A DNA stretch of 34,353 bases from Pseudomonas tehranensis (GTDB lineage: Bacteria > Pseudomonadota > Gammaproteobacteria > Pseudomonadales > Pseudomonadaceae). Shown one piece after another: positions 1 through 8,429 of the stretch (the first letter of the stretch is position 1; the number at the start of each line of letters is the position of its first letter). The notes beneath the pieces were generated by a model. That model was not told where the DNA came from. It was given only the letters and a program-made list of their open reading frames with translations, and ran no database searches. The position numbers and the translations under genes are program-made. The DNA lies in NCBI RefSeq assembly GCF_014268615.1, contig NZ_JABWQV010000032.1, positions 1-34,353 of the forward strand, written 5' to 3'.

Positions 1-120
1 TTGCTCCCGCTGGGCTGCGCAGCAGCCCCCTCTCAAAGACCACTCAATCAACCTGACCCACCGCGTTGCCGGGTTTCAGGGCCGCTGCGCGCCCCAGCGG
101 GAGCAAGCTCCCTCGCCACA
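1..120. repeat. REPIN, class A, truncated by the window start
   Basis: This is the right part of a GTGGCGAGGGAGCTTGCTCC-type REP pair. The left arm enters the window at ttgctcccgctggg. The right arm, cagcgggagcaagctccctc followed by gccac, ends near 119. The same class occurs at 13078, 13795, 17483 and 34243. It lies just downstream of the purT stop. Confidence 0.85.
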
Positions 121-135
121 GGGGTTGTGCCAGCC

Positions 136-1317
136 TTACAACTCGATCTTGACGGCTTGGGAAGCCCGAGTCGCCTTGGCGCGGGCGGTTTCGATGGATT
201 CGTCCCGTGCCAGGGCTACACCCAGGCGGCGTTGGCCGTTGACTTCCGGCTTGCCGAACAGGCGCAGGGCGGTGTCCGGTTCGGCAAGGGCGGCGCCGAG
301 GTTGGCGAAAGCGGTCTGGGTCGACTGACCTTCCACCAGGATCACCGCCGAGGCCGATGGGCCGAACTGGCGGATCAGCGGGATCGGCAGGCCGAGGATG
401 GCGCGGGCATGCAGGGCGAACTGCGACAGGTCCTGGGAAATCAGCGTCACCAGGCCGGTGTCGTGTGGGCGCGGCGAGACTTCGCTGAACCACACCTGGT
501 CACCCTTGATGAACAGCTCGACGCCAAACAGGCCGCGACCACCCAAGGCCTCGGTCACGGCTTTAGCCACGCGCTCGGATTCAGCCAGGGCCACCGGGCT
601 CATGGCCTGAGGCTGCCAGGATTCCTGATAGTCGCCCTTTTCCTGGCGGTGACCGACCGGTGCGCAGAAGGTGGTGCCGCCAACATGGCGCACGGTAAGC
701 AGGGTGATTTCGTAGTCGAAATCGATGAAGCCTTCGATGATCACCCGACCCTTGCCGGCACGGCCGCCTTCCTGGGCGTAGTCCCAGGCTTTCTGCACGT
801 CATCGGCACTGCGCAGCAGGCTCTGGCCCTTGCCCGAGGAACTCATCACCGGCTTGACCACGCACGGGAAACCCAGGGTTTCAACAGCCTTGCGGTAGTC
901 TTCCACGGTGTCGGCGAAGAAGTACGGCGAGGTCGGCAGACCCAACTCTTCGGCGGCCAGGCGCCGGATCCCTTCGCGGTTCATGGTCAGTTGCGCGGCG
1001 CGGGCGGTAGGGATCACGGTGAAGCCTTCAGCTTCCAGTTCCACCAGCGTGGCGGTGGCGATGGCTTCGATTTCCGGCACGATGAAGTGCGGCTTCTCGG
1101 CCTCGATCACCGCGCGCAGGGCCGCGCCATCGAGCATGTTGATCACATGGCTGCGATGGGCCACTTGCATGGCCGGCGCGTTGGCGTAGCGATCCACGGC
1201 AATCACTTCAACGCCCAGGCGCTGCAGTTCGATTACCACTTCCTTGCCCAGCTCACCGCTGCCACACAACAAAACACGGGTCGCGGTGGGCGACAATGGA
1301 GTTCCGATACGGGTCAT
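136..1317 (-). CDS. purT: Formate-dependent phosphoribosylglycinamide formyltransferase (PurT)
   Basis: PurT makes formyl-GAR from GAR, formate and ATP in the third step of cytoplasmic purine synthesis, without formyl-folate. The 393-residue product has the family's usual length. The N-terminal nucleotide-fold motif GSGELGKEV (about residues 19-27) is followed by the ATP-grasp region with [12 protein letters not shown], then FGVELF and [10 protein letters not shown], all typical of PurT and its relative PurK. The ATG at 1317 has a good Shine-Dalgarno sequence (gaggacc) about 9 nt upstream. It is transcribed apart from the VUT gene behind it by a gap of about 100 bp. A REPIN directly follows its stop. 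Nothing looks damaged. Confidence 0.97.
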   Translation of the reverse strand: MTRIGTPLSPTATRVLLCGSGELGKEVVIELQRLGVEVIAVDRYANAPAMQVAHRSHVINMLDGAALRAVIEAEKPHFIVPEIEAIATATLVELEAEGFTVIPTARAAQLTMNREGIRRLAAEELGLPTSPYFFADTVEDYRKAVETLGFPCVVKPVMSSSGKGQSLLRSADDVQKAWDYAQEGGRAGKGRVIIEGFIDFDYEITLLTVRHVGGTTFCAPVGHRQEKGDYQESWQPQAMSPVALAESERVAKAVTEALGGRGLFGVELFIKGDQVWFSEVSPRPHDTGLVTLISQDLSQFALHARAILGLPIPLIRQFGPSASAVILVEGQSTQTAFANLGAALAEPDTALRLFGKPEVNGQRRLGVALARDESIETARAKATRASQAVKIEL

Positions 1318-1419
1318 CTGAAGGTCCTCAAACAGGAGCGGAGCATCGAGGGTCGCGCGCCGGGCGAGCTTCCCATGGGGAGAAAGCGCGGCATTTTACA
1401 TGAACCGCAGGTTTTGGCT

Positions 1420-1887
1420 TCAGCCGGCGACGGCCTGTTTGCGCAATCGCCAGGCCATGATCAGCCACACCGCCGTGACCCCGGCGAATTTCGAGACCAG
1501 CGCGGTGATCACCACGGCCGGTGTCAGGGCATCGATCATGCCGAAGAAAATGAAGGTGTCCAGGGGAATGCTCAGGGCCGAACTGATCCACAACCGGTCA
1601 TGCAGCGGACGTTTGGTGATGGAGAACACCAGCCAGTCAATGCATTCGGATACTGCGAACGCCGTGGCGCTGGCCAGGGCAATGGTCGGGTCGGAGGTGA
1701 CGTAGGACAACACCAGCGCCACCAGCATCGCCACGATGGCGCCATGGCCGAATCGGGTTTGCACCATGTCCCGCAGAATGAACACCAGACCACCCCAGGC
1801 TGACCAGATGATGTCCAGGTGCGGCGCGGCGGAAAACGCGAAGTTGATCAGCACGACGCTGCTGATGTAGGCGATCAGGAAAAGCAT
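1420..1887 (-). CDS. Short VUT-family (DUF165-like) membrane transporter
   Basis: The 155-residue hydrophobic protein has about five membrane segments. It opens with LIAYISSVVLINFAF and contains the VUT signature region (SATAFAVSECIDWLVFS, then RPLHDRLWISSALSIPLDTFIFF). Members of the VUT/YhhQ family import queuosine precursors such as preQ0. This copy is much shorter than E. coli YhhQ (about 220 residues), so the substrate is uncertain. The start at 1887 has only a weak ribosome-binding site (aggtacc, about 11 nt away). I saw no preQ1 riboswitch upstream. It lies upstream of purT on the same strand, but the gap and unrelated role argue against a tight operon. Confidence 0.8.
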   Translation of the reverse strand: MLFLIAYISSVVLINFAFSAAPHLDIIWSAWGGLVFILRDMVQTRFGHGAIVAMLVALVLSYVTSDPTIALASATAFAVSECIDWLVFSITKRPLHDRLWISSALSIPLDTFIFFGMIDALTPAVVITALVSKFAGVTAVWLIMAWRLRKQAVAG

Positions 1888-1941
1888 GGATTGGGGTACC
1901 TGGGTGGGTGTGAATCAAACATTCAAGAGCAACGTTAACCC

Positions 1942-2073
1942 TGTGGCGAGGGGATTTATCCCCGCAGGGCTGCGCAGCAGCCCTGAACCTGACAACTCGG
2001 TGCGTCAGGTAGATTAAGCCCGCTACTTCTGGGGCTGCTGCGCAGCCCAGCGGGGATAAATCCCCTCGCCACA
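1942..2073. repeat. REPIN, class B (GGATTTATCC core)
   Basis: Inverted arms tgtggcgaggggatttatcc and its reverse complement enclose a variable middle with a second inner complementarity (gggctgcgcagcagccc against ggggctgctgcgcagccc). It lies between the VUT gene and the end of the siderophore-interacting protein gene. A second member is at 29468. The rest of the 1888-2140 gap shows nothing else recognisable. Confidence 0.88.
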
Positions 2074-2140
2074 GGGTTTGGGTCCAGTCAGTGAGGGCAG
2101 GGTACTTCAGCCAGTGGCGCTGGGGCCAGCCGCGCCCCCC

Positions 2141-2926
2141 TCAATCCTGCTCGCTGCCTTCTGCCTTCCAATACCCCACCGCCTTGACGAAATCCTGATC
2201 CAGCCCTTTCTCCTCCAGCAACACCTTGCGGATCTGCCGCGATACCTTGCTCTCGGTGGCGACCCAGGCGTACAGCCTGCCGCCCGGCATTTCCAGCTGC
2301 TGCACGGTAGTCAGCAGGTTGTTCTGGCGGCCTTCGCGCAGCACCCAGATCACGTGTACTTGCGCGGGGCTGTGAAGGATTTGCTGCTCGGCGCCGTTTT
2401 CCACTTCCACCACCACCAGCGCCTGGCGGTTGGTCGCCAGGTTTTCCAGGCGACGGGCGATGGCGGGCAGGGCGGTTTCGTCACCGATCAGCAGGTAGTG
2501 GTCGAAGATGTCCGGGACAATCATCGAGCCCCTCGGCCCGGCGATGTTGAGGTATTGCCCGGGCGTCGCCTGGGTCGCCCAGGTCGCGGCAGGGCCATCG
2601 CCATGAAGCACAAAGTCGATGTCCAGCTCCAGCGCCTGCAGGTCATAACGGCGCGGGGTGTAGTCGCGCATTTGCGGCATCGGGCCCTGGTCCTTGCCAG
2701 CGCCGGGGGCGAAGTTTTCCAGGGCGGCATGTTCCTCGGCGTTCTGTGGGAACAGCAGCTTTACGTGATCGTCGCTGCCCAGGCTGGTGAACCCGGCCAG
2801 TTCCGGCCCGCCCAAGGTGATGCGGCGCATGCGTGGGGTCAGGTCCTGCACGCGCAACACTTGCAGACGGCGGCGCTTGATCTCGTGGCTGACACGGTGA
2901 ATGGTGTTTTGATCGACTTCAGTCAT
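2141..2926 (-). CDS. Siderophore-interacting protein, YqjH/ViuB-type ferric-siderophore reductase
   Basis: Proteins of this family use a flavin and NAD(P)H to reduce ferric siderophores in the cytoplasm and free the iron. The 261-residue product has the FAD-binding pattern MRDYTPRRYD, then HGDGPAATWA and GPRGS, followed by the signature DHYLLIGDETALPAIARRLE. The start at 2926 is chosen because its ATG overlaps the stop of the upstream PadR gene as ATGA, which indicates translational coupling; an in-frame ATG at 3028 lies inside that gene and would add 34 residues unlike the family. E. coli pairs the equivalent genes (yqjH with yqjI), which supports both calls. No Fur box was evident, so control is probably through the PadR operators upstream. 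Confidence 0.93.
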   Translation of the reverse strand: MTEVDQNTIHRVSHEIKRRRLQVLRVQDLTPRMRRITLGGPELAGFTSLGSDDHVKLLFPQNAEEHAALENFAPGAGKDQGPMPQMRDYTPRRYDLQALELDIDFVLHGDGPAATWATQATPGQYLNIAGPRGSMIVPDIFDHYLLIGDETALPAIARRLENLATNRQALVVVEVENGAEQQILHSPAQVHVIWVLREGRQNNLLTTVQQLEMPGGRLYAWVATESKVSRQIRKVLLEEKGLDQDFVKAVGYWKAEGSEQD

Positions 2927-3486
2927 TGGCTGGACTCCGAAACAGGTGGACGGTCGGGACCGTCGATAATGGCTTTGGCGGTGTTGTTGAGCAGGTCGCG
3001 AATCCGCAGGGTTTCTTCCGGGCTCCACCGGCCATGGTGTCTGTGCAGCGCATTGCGCAGGTTATACACCGCTTGGTGAATTTCCGGGGGGCGGTCTTGG
3101 CCGCGCAGGGAGCGCTTGCTCGCTTCAATGCGCATGCGTACCTCATTCAGCGCCGGGGCCTGGTCTTCAAGGAATAGACGTCCGGCGTCGGTCACGCTGT
3201 AGCGTTTTTTTCCTCCTTCGGCGCTGCCGGCGATCAATGCGCCCATTTCCAGGAAGGTCAGCGTCGGATAGATCACGCCGGGGCTGGGGCTATAGGCGCC
3301 GTCGAACATGTTTTCGATACGGCGGATCAAATCGTAGCCGTGGCAAGGCTGTTCGCCAATCAGCGCCAATAACAGCAGCTTCAGGTCACCGGAGGCGAAG
3401 ACGCGTGGTCCACGACTGCCACGTTCACGGCCCGCGGGGCGTTGTTTGAAACCGTCGTGCTCATCGTGTTTTTGGGGGACTGTCAT
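2923..3486 (-). CDS. PadR-family repressor, YqjI-like
   Basis: The 187-residue protein has a winged-helix domain closely resembling E. coli YqjI, the nickel-responsive repressor of the YqjH ferric reductase: GDLKLLLLALIGEQPCHGYD, then IENMFDGAYSPSPGVIYPTL and GGKKRYSVTDAG. YqjI has a long His/Cys-rich N-terminal metal-binding tail. Here the tail is short (about 30 residues), with only KHDEH as an obvious metal-ligand candidate plus a later HRHH, so metal sensing may be weaker or different. The start at 3486 is preceded by ggagag with 7-nt spacing. The gene is co-transcribed with the reductase through an ATGA overlap, and probably represses itself through the four palindromes directly upstream. 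Confidence 0.92.
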   Translation of the reverse strand: MTVPQKHDEHDGFKQRPAGRERGSRGPRVFASGDLKLLLLALIGEQPCHGYDLIRRIENMFDGAYSPSPGVIYPTLTFLEMGALIAGSAEGGKKRYSVTDAGRLFLEDQAPALNEVRMRIEASKRSLRGQDRPPEIHQAVYNLRNALHRHHGRWSPEETLRIRDLLNNTAKAIIDGPDRPPVSESSQ

Positions 3487-3520
3487 ATGCCTGCTCTCCG
3501 TTCTGCATAAGATAGAACTG

Positions 3521-3584
3521 AGATATATCTTTATCCGTAGATATATCTTTGACGCTCGATATATCTTGGAACTAAGATATATCT
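3521..3584 (-). promoter_or_regulatory. Four AGATATATCT operators, 18-bp period
   Basis: Palindromes agatatatct (3521-3530), agatatatct (3539-3548), cgatatatct (3557-3566) and agatatatct (3575-3584) start exactly 18 bp apart, 35 bp upstream of the PadR start codon. E. coli YqjI is known to bind TATA-rich palindromes of this general type in its target promoters. I infer that these are the PadR operators and overlap the promoter. Confidence 0.8.
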
Positions 3585-3590
3585 AAGTGG

Positions 3591-3916
3591 GGTTCGAATT
3601 GTTTTATAAAAGATAAGACCTTACCCGAATCCCTTGCCTGTACGGGCGGCAAAATAGGCAACTGTCTGAATTTGCAGTGTTCAGTCCTGGGTGCGGGTTG
3701 CATGTGTGGGTTGTTTCTTACATCCAAACTTCGTTTTTATATAAAGCTGCGTATTTTTCGTTATTGCGCATGTCGGTTTTACTACGTGTCTTTGAGAATA
3801 GGCCTGCTTATTTTTAATTAAAGAGAGTTGATCATGCTCCGGCGTTGAGGTCCGGCCAGGCTGTAGTGGGGCTGAAACTTCAATCCTTCTCTTTATGCTA
3901 TGAACAGGTGTCAAAC
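3591..3916 (+). other. AT-rich intergenic region, probable fimbrial promoter
   Basis: This gap between the divergent PadR unit and the fimbrial operon is markedly AT-richer than the rest of the window (for example 3733-3770 and 3806-3825). A TTGAGA hexamer at 3792-3797 lies about 17 nt from a poor -10 (taatta), so I do not assign a promoter firmly. No convincing gene is present; the possible ORFs lack family features. Confidence 0.45.
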
Positions 3917-4405
3917 ATGCTCAAACAAATCGTATCCGGTACTGCTCTGGTCGCCGCTGCCCTGAGTTCCTCGCTGGCCTTCGCTCTGGACGATGCCCGC
4001 TCCTCTATTCATATCACCGCGACGATCCCCACCAAGCAGTTCCACGTACTGCCACGCAACCCTGACTTCGGTAAGGATGAAGTCATGAACTACAACCCGG
4101 TGACCAACACCTTGAGCACTTTGCGTCAGACCTTCGACGTGAAGAACACCGACGGTTCGGTCCACGCCTATCTGTTGGGTGGGCAGGCTTCGCTGACCAA
4201 CGGTACGGACGCCATTCCGTTGCTGACCCGGTTCAACAACGTCACGCTGACCGAGTTCCCCCAGGAAGTGGTGTCTGACGCGGCATCCACTCCAGGAACC
4301 CAGGCCGACATGCTCATCATGGCCTCGACCGTGCCTCTGGAGAGCCAGGTCGGTCAATACACCGCCGACTTCACCGTCATCTTCGACGCGGTGCCTCGCC
4401 CGTAA
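3917..4405 (+). CDS. CS1-type (alpha) fimbrial major pilin
   Basis: The 162-residue precursor begins with a signal peptide (MLKQIVSGTALVAAALSSSL, cleaved after AFA). The mature part resembles the CfaB/CooA/CblA pilins: IHITATIPTKQFHVLPRNP near the N-terminus, a conserved LLTRFNNVTL in the middle and a closing VGQYTADFTVIFDA. It should assemble outside the cell by donor-strand exchange. The start at 3917 is preferred over an ATG at 3845 because it gives a clean signal peptide and has aggtg 6 nt upstream. As first gene of the cluster, followed by a strong hairpin, it is likely the most abundant subunit. A paralogue lies at 7920-8402. Confidence 0.88.
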   Translation: MLKQIVSGTALVAAALSSSLAFALDDARSSIHITATIPTKQFHVLPRNPDFGKDEVMNYNPVTNTLSTLRQTFDVKNTDGSVHAYLLGGQASLTNGTDAIPLLTRFNNVTLTEFPQEVVSDAASTPGTQADMLIMASTVPLESQVGQYTADFTVIFDAVPRP

Positions 4406-4452
4406 ACCCTTCACTGCCCGATCAGGCTTTTCTCCTCCTGCGGGCATGAACG

Positions 4453-4476
4453 CAGGTCGGCCGCCCGGCCGGCCTG
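4453..4476 (+). promoter_or_regulatory. Intercistronic mRNA hairpin after the major pilin
   Basis: caggtcggcc pairs with ggccggcctg over 10 bp (one G-U wobble) around a gccc loop. There is no T-run after it, so it does not look like a standard terminator. Its place between pilin and usher suggests an RNA-stability element or partial attenuator that favours pilin expression. Confidence 0.7.
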
Positions 4477-4519
4477 TACCTGGAACGTCCCGTTAGCTTG
4501 CTGATATGAGAATCCGTTG

Positions 4520-7042
4520 ATGTTTGCGATGACACCCATCGTGGGTGCGCTGGCGCTATTGTTGTGCGCCAGTGCATGGGCTGCGCCGACTGCCCCCGGT
4601 ACGACGCCGAGAAGTCTGTTGTCCCAGGCCAAAGGGCTGCCGGAAGAATTTGAAGCGCACTTTTTCGATGTGCCTCTGGCGGTTCGCATGGAACTGGATC
4701 AACAGTACCTCGGCGAAGCCATGGTGGTGTTGACCCGTGATGATCGTATGACCTTGCTCGAATTCACCGACACCCAGGACAGCCCGATCCCGGCCGTTGA
4801 GCGGGAGCAATGGGAGCAATTGCTGAAACAGGGGCGCGCCTTGGGCGCCTGCGAGGCCAAATGCACGTCGGGACTGCTGGCGGTGCATTACAGTCTTGAA
4901 CATTCACTGGTCTCGATCCTCACCGAAAAGGTCGAGCGCGGTACCGTGGAAAAGCGCTATTACGATCAGCCACAGGAGGGCAGCCTGGGCTTGATCCTCA
5001 ATAATCAACTCAATCTCAACGGTGGTCAGGAGCAGGACACGGGCGGGCGTTATGGCCTCAATGCCAGTTCCAGCATCGGCAACTGGACCCAGTCGTTCGA
5101 CCTGCAACTGTCGCGCCTGGGCGGACCGGACGATAAGCTCTACCACGCCGTTCATGAGCTGCACACCCAGCGCGAGATGCAAGACAGTTTTTTGCGCCTG
5201 GGTTATTTCATGCCGGGCTCCGATGGCCTTAACCGTCAGATCCGTTCGTTTGGGGCCAACCCGGATACTGCGCTGGGGGTCATGTACGGCAGTTCCGACA
5301 GCCTGGTGATCAATAATCCCAAGCCCAGCGTGTACCCCATTTATGTCACCGCCAGTCGTCAGGCGGCGGTGGAGATCTACCGCAACGGCCTGTTGATCAA
5401 TACCCAGGCCGTCAGCGCCGGCTTGCAGAGCCTGGATACCCGGCCATTGCCCGGCGGCATCTATGAAGTGGAAGTGCGGCTGATCGAAGACGGGCAGACC
5501 ACCGCCACCTCTCAGGAGCTGGTCTACAAGCCCAATAACTGGCGCAGTGCTGATGATCGCTGGCGTTACAACCTGTTTGCCGGTCGCGAAACAAAACTGC
5601 TGAGCAACTGGGACGATCAACCGTCGGGCTTCACGACTGCCGGGGTCGGTCTCAATTACTTGCTGCACCCGCGAGTGGTGTTAGGGCTTTCCACGCGCCA
5701 GGTGCAGGACAAACTGCAGTACGGCACCTCGGTGGACTGGACGCTGCCCAACAACACCAGCCTGTTTGCCAACGTTTACCAGACCGAGCAATACGGCACC
5801 GGTATGGACCTGCAGGCGCTGTACAGCTACGGTCTGGGCAGTGTGGTGGCCAGCCATAATCGCAGTTGGCTGGACACTCGCAACACCTACGAAATCCTCC
5901 CTGACGGCACCCGTATCCGCCAGCGCGACGTGTTCGTCGGGCAGACCAGCAACTCGTCGCTGTCAGTCACCCATCGACTGAGCAATAAATCGTCGATCAA
6001 CGGGCGGCTGTTCTACAGCGAAGGCAATGTCCAGGGCACCGGTGTGGATCTGGGATGGACCCAGCGCAGCAAGCTTGGCGGCAGCGATGCCAACTGGCGG
6101 TGGTCGGTGTTCGACCGTCCGGGCACCTCCAGTACCGCCGATCGACGTAATCGCGGCGTGGACCTGAGCGTCAGCGTGGCCTTGGGCGGGCCGGGTGAGT
6201 ATTGGTCGGGCAGCATTGGCACCCGCACCTCCCGTGACGGAACGCGGGACAACAATGGGTCGCTGACCTATCGCCGGGATCTGCAGGATCACGTGCTGCA
6301 AAGCGTGTCCGCCACGGTGCTGGCCGATACCTATGGCGTGGGCCTGTCCGGCCTCGCCAGTTTCGACACCGATACGGTGTACGGCGACGGTTTTATCCAG
6401 CGCTCTTCCTACAACGACAACCTCACCGGTGGCTTGAACCTCAGCAGCACGGTGGCCGTGGGTGGCCAGAAAATCGCCTTTACCGGCCTGCCCCAGAGTG
6501 GCGGTGCGGGCATGATCGTCGATGTGGAAACCGACCTGGACGATATCGTCCTGCTCGCCGACGACCTGACGGGTGGCAGTACCACGTTGCGTGCGGGCCG
6601 TAACTTCGTGCCCATCACCGCCTATCAGAACAGCCTGCTGACCTTCGACTTCGACGGCGTGCATCCACCGGCGGCCAACATCGAGCCTTCACGCAGCCGC
6701 TACCACTTGAACAAAGGGGGCGTGGACTACCGCAAAGTCAGCGTGATGAGAAGCGTCACCGTGCTCGGTCGCCTGCTGGACGCGCAGGGTCAGCCGCTCA
6801 AGGGCCATCACGTGATCAACCATGCCAGCCGCGGGGTCAGCGAGGTGGACGGTTTCTTCTCCATGGAGATGAACGCCAGTTCCCCGACGCTTGAAGTGCG
6901 CTACGGCAATGACTTGCTCTGCCAGTTTCGCCTCGACCCGGATAACGCCAACAGCGAGGGCGATGTGTTGATGATCGGTGACTTGCGCTGCACGCCAGAC
7001 ACCCTGGCCGACCGCAACAACCCGATCGAGACGGCGGGTTGA
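4520..7042 (+). CDS. CS1-type fimbrial outer-membrane usher
   Basis: The 840-residue protein starts with a signal peptide (up to about SAWA) and has a CooC/CfaC/CblC-type layout. The N-terminal periplasmic region contains a CEAKC pair. A long beta-barrel region follows, with an embedded VTASRQAAVEIYRNGLLINT segment as in usher plug or N-domains. The C-terminal part includes FVPITAYQNSLLTFDFDG and GRLLDAQGQPLKGHHV, as in CS1-usher C-terminal domains, and two late cysteines. It would form the secretion pore for both pilins and the adhesin. The ATG at 4520 directly follows a TTG; the ribosome-binding site (gag, about 9 nt away) is weak, consistent with lower expression than the pilin. Confidence 0.9.
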   Translation: MFAMTPIVGALALLLCASAWAAPTAPGTTPRSLLSQAKGLPEEFEAHFFDVPLAVRMELDQQYLGEAMVVLTRDDRMTLLEFTDTQDSPIPAVEREQWEQLLKQGRALGACEAKCTSGLLAVHYSLEHSLVSILTEKVERGTVEKRYYDQPQEGSLGLILNNQLNLNGGQEQDTGGRYGLNASSSIGNWTQSFDLQLSRLGGPDDKLYHAVHELHTQREMQDSFLRLGYFMPGSDGLNRQIRSFGANPDTALGVMYGSSDSLVINNPKPSVYPIYVTASRQAAVEIYRNGLLINTQAVSAGLQSLDTRPLPGGIYEVEVRLIEDGQTTATSQELVYKPNNWRSADDRWRYNLFAGRETKLLSNWDDQPSGFTTAGVGLNYLLHPRVVLGLSTRQVQDKLQYGTSVDWTLPNNTSLFANVYQTEQYGTGMDLQALYSYGLGSVVASHNRSWLDTRNTYEILPDGTRIRQRDVFVGQTSNSSLSVTHRLSNKSSINGRLFYSEGNVQGTGVDLGWTQRSKLGGSDANWRWSVFDRPGTSSTADRRNRGVDLSVSVALGGPGEYWSGSIGTRTSRDGTRDNNGSLTYRRDLQDHVLQSVSATVLADTYGVGLSGLASFDTDTVYGDGFIQRSSYNDNLTGGLNLSSTVAVGGQKIAFTGLPQSGGAGMIVDVETDLDDIVLLADDLTGGSTTLRAGRNFVPITAYQNSLLTFDFDGVHPPAANIEPSRSRYHLNKGGVDYRKVSVMRSVTVLGRLLDAQGQPLKGHHVINHASRGVSEVDGFFSMEMNASSPTLEVRYGNDLLCQFRLDPDNANSEGDVLMIGDLRCTPDTLADRNNPIETAG

Positions 7043-7052
7043 ACCTGATCCT

Positions 7053-7077
7053 GGCGCGCCGGCCAGCGTGGTGCGCC
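7053..7077 (+). promoter_or_regulatory. Hairpin between usher and chaperone
   Basis: ggcgcgcc (7053-7060) pairs with ggtgcgcc (7070-7077), giving 8 bp with one G-U wobble and a 9-nt loop. No T-run follows closely. It may affect mRNA processing in the 105-nt gap between the two genes; function unproven. Confidence 0.45.
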
Positions 7078-7147
7078 CTTCAATATTTCAAGCAGTGTTA
7101 CGTGAAACGGTCGCCATCGACCGACTTCCATTCATGAGGTTTTGGTA

Positions 7148-7891
7148 ATGAAGCGCTTATTGGTTCTGTTTGGTGTGTCGCTGTTTTCGCTGATGGCCCA
7201 GGCCGGGCCGCAAATTAATGTCGGGGTGGTTTACGACTATCTCGAAGGCGACAAGAGCACCTACATGAAACGCATCTTCAACGGCGGAACATCCACGGCG
7301 TTCGTCAAGGTCGACATCCTGGAGATTCTTTACAACGACGACGGCAGCTACCTGGAAGTGCCGCTGCAGGACCAGGACGGTGTGCTCGCCAGGAATGGCC
7401 TGATGGCCAGCCCTGCGCGCCTGATCGTACCGGCCAACGGCATGCAGGGCACGCGTCTGCTGTTCATGGGGGACCGCAGCAAGGAGCGTTACTTCCGGGT
7501 TCGCTTCGTACCGGTGGTGCCAGAGGCCGAGGACGAGTTCGCGATCAGCGCCGAGGAACGCGAGGATTATAAAAACGAACGCATCGCCGCCGGGGTGAAA
7601 GTGCTGGCCGGCTTCGGCACGGTGTTTTTTGTGCGGCCCAAGGACACCCGTTTCGAGACGGTCATTGATGACAGCGCCGGTCGCTACCTGCTGCGCAACA
7701 ACGGCAACAGTGTGGTGGTGATCGATGAGTTCAAGGATTGCGCCGCGCAAACAGACAACGATTGCCGGCCGACCACCAAGCACCACGTCATGGCCGGTCG
7801 CACCTTTTCGTTCGACAAGGAGCCTGGGCGTGAATACCGCTTCAGCCTGATCGAAGGCCGCGAAGAGAAAGCCGTCGAGATCAAAGGCTGA
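7148..7891 (+). CDS. CS1-type periplasmic fimbrial chaperone
   Basis: The 247-residue protein has a signal peptide (MKRLLVLFGVSLFSLMAQA) followed by a PapD-like two-domain pattern. The first strand region is INVGVVYDYLEG; a conserved RLIVPANGMQGTRLLFMG then RYFRVRFVPV matches the F1/G1 strand area of CooB/CblB-type chaperones. The second domain contains RYLLRNNGNSVVVIDEF. It should hold pilin subunits in the periplasm until the usher takes them. The ATG at 7148 has gagg 8 nt upstream; a TTG two codons earlier is less likely. In the classical coo, cfa and cbl operons the chaperone comes first; here it follows the usher. Confidence 0.85.
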   Translation: MKRLLVLFGVSLFSLMAQAGPQINVGVVYDYLEGDKSTYMKRIFNGGTSTAFVKVDILEILYNDDGSYLEVPLQDQDGVLARNGLMASPARLIVPANGMQGTRLLFMGDRSKERYFRVRFVPVVPEAEDEFAISAEEREDYKNERIAAGVKVLAGFGTVFFVRPKDTRFETVIDDSAGRYLLRNNGNSVVVIDEFKDCAAQTDNDCRPTTKHHVMAGRTFSFDKEPGREYRFSLIEGREEKAVEIKG

Positions 7892-7919
7892 CGGCATGCT
7901 GACGCCACAGGTAATCAAT

Positions 7920-8402
7920 ATGTTCAAGACACTGCTACACACCCTCGTGTTCACCGCGTTGACACTGCCGGGGTTCGCGGCATGGGCGGCCGTGGAGCGG
8001 GAAACGTTCGAACTCGTTGTCAGCATTCCGACCACCGAATTCCACGTGCTGCCGGTCGATCCGCAACTGGTCGAGCGCGAACAGCCGATGCTGTTCAGCA
8101 CCCTGACCTCCGGGCTCCTGCCGCTGCGGGCCAATTACGAAGTGAAGAACATCAACGGGGCCATCGGCGCCCGTCTGGGGCAAGAGGCGTTCCTGTCCAA
8201 CGGCCGTGAGCGCATCGACCTGCAGGTGAAGTTCAACAACGTCCAACTGACCCTGGATTCGGCCCAGGTGGTCTCGGCCGCCGAGGCCCGGCCCGGTCGG
8301 CGCGTGGGGTTGGAAATCATCGCTATCAAGACCGATGAGGAGTATGCGCCTGGGGATTACTACGGCACGGTGCATATGGTCTTCGATGCCATCGCGCCGT
8401 AG
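7920..8402 (+). CDS. Second CS1-type pilin subunit
   Basis: The 160-residue precursor has a signal peptide (MFKTLLHTLVFTALTLPGFA then AWA) and is a paralogue of the pilin at 3917-4405. Both share an IPTxxFHVLPxxP start, an LPLRANYEVKN-like strand, LxxxFNNVxLT in the middle and a YYGTVHMVFDA-like end. It is probably a minor shaft or adaptor subunit placed between shaft and tip. The start at 7920 has cagg 8 nt upstream and gives a proper signal peptide; an ATG at 7896 adds 8 residues and is less likely. It follows the chaperone by 28 nt, so the two are co-transcribed. Confidence 0.83.
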   Translation: MFKTLLHTLVFTALTLPGFAAWAAVERETFELVVSIPTTEFHVLPVDPQLVEREQPMLFSTLTSGLLPLRANYEVKNINGAIGARLGQEAFLSNGRERIDLQVKFNNVQLTLDSAQVVSAAEARPGRRVGLEIIAIKTDEEYAPGDYYGTVHMVFDAIAP

Positions 8403-8429
8403 GGCGGTTGTCGTTATTGGAGTGGGAAA

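Noticed and set aside
1..1803. 600-residue open frame on the plus strand
   Set aside because: It is antisense to purT and the VUT gene, which have clear family motifs; the product is low-complexity with His, Gln and Arg bias, typical of a GC-rich shadow frame.
1888..1941. preQ1 riboswitch upstream of the VUT gene
   Set aside because: No matching stem-loop and A-rich tail could be seen in the short leader before the REPIN.
3487..3520. Fur box for the siderophore-interacting protein unit
   Set aside because: No GATAAT-type inverted repeat; the TATA palindromes belong to a different pattern.
3681..3914. 77-residue open frame in the AT-rich intergenic region
   Set aside because: No ribosome-binding site or family resemblance, and it runs against the fimbrial promoter region; not supported as a gene.
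4453..4476. Intrinsic terminator after the first pilin
   Set aside because: The stem is strong, but no T-run follows and four more fimbrial genes lie downstream; kept instead as an mRNA hairpin.
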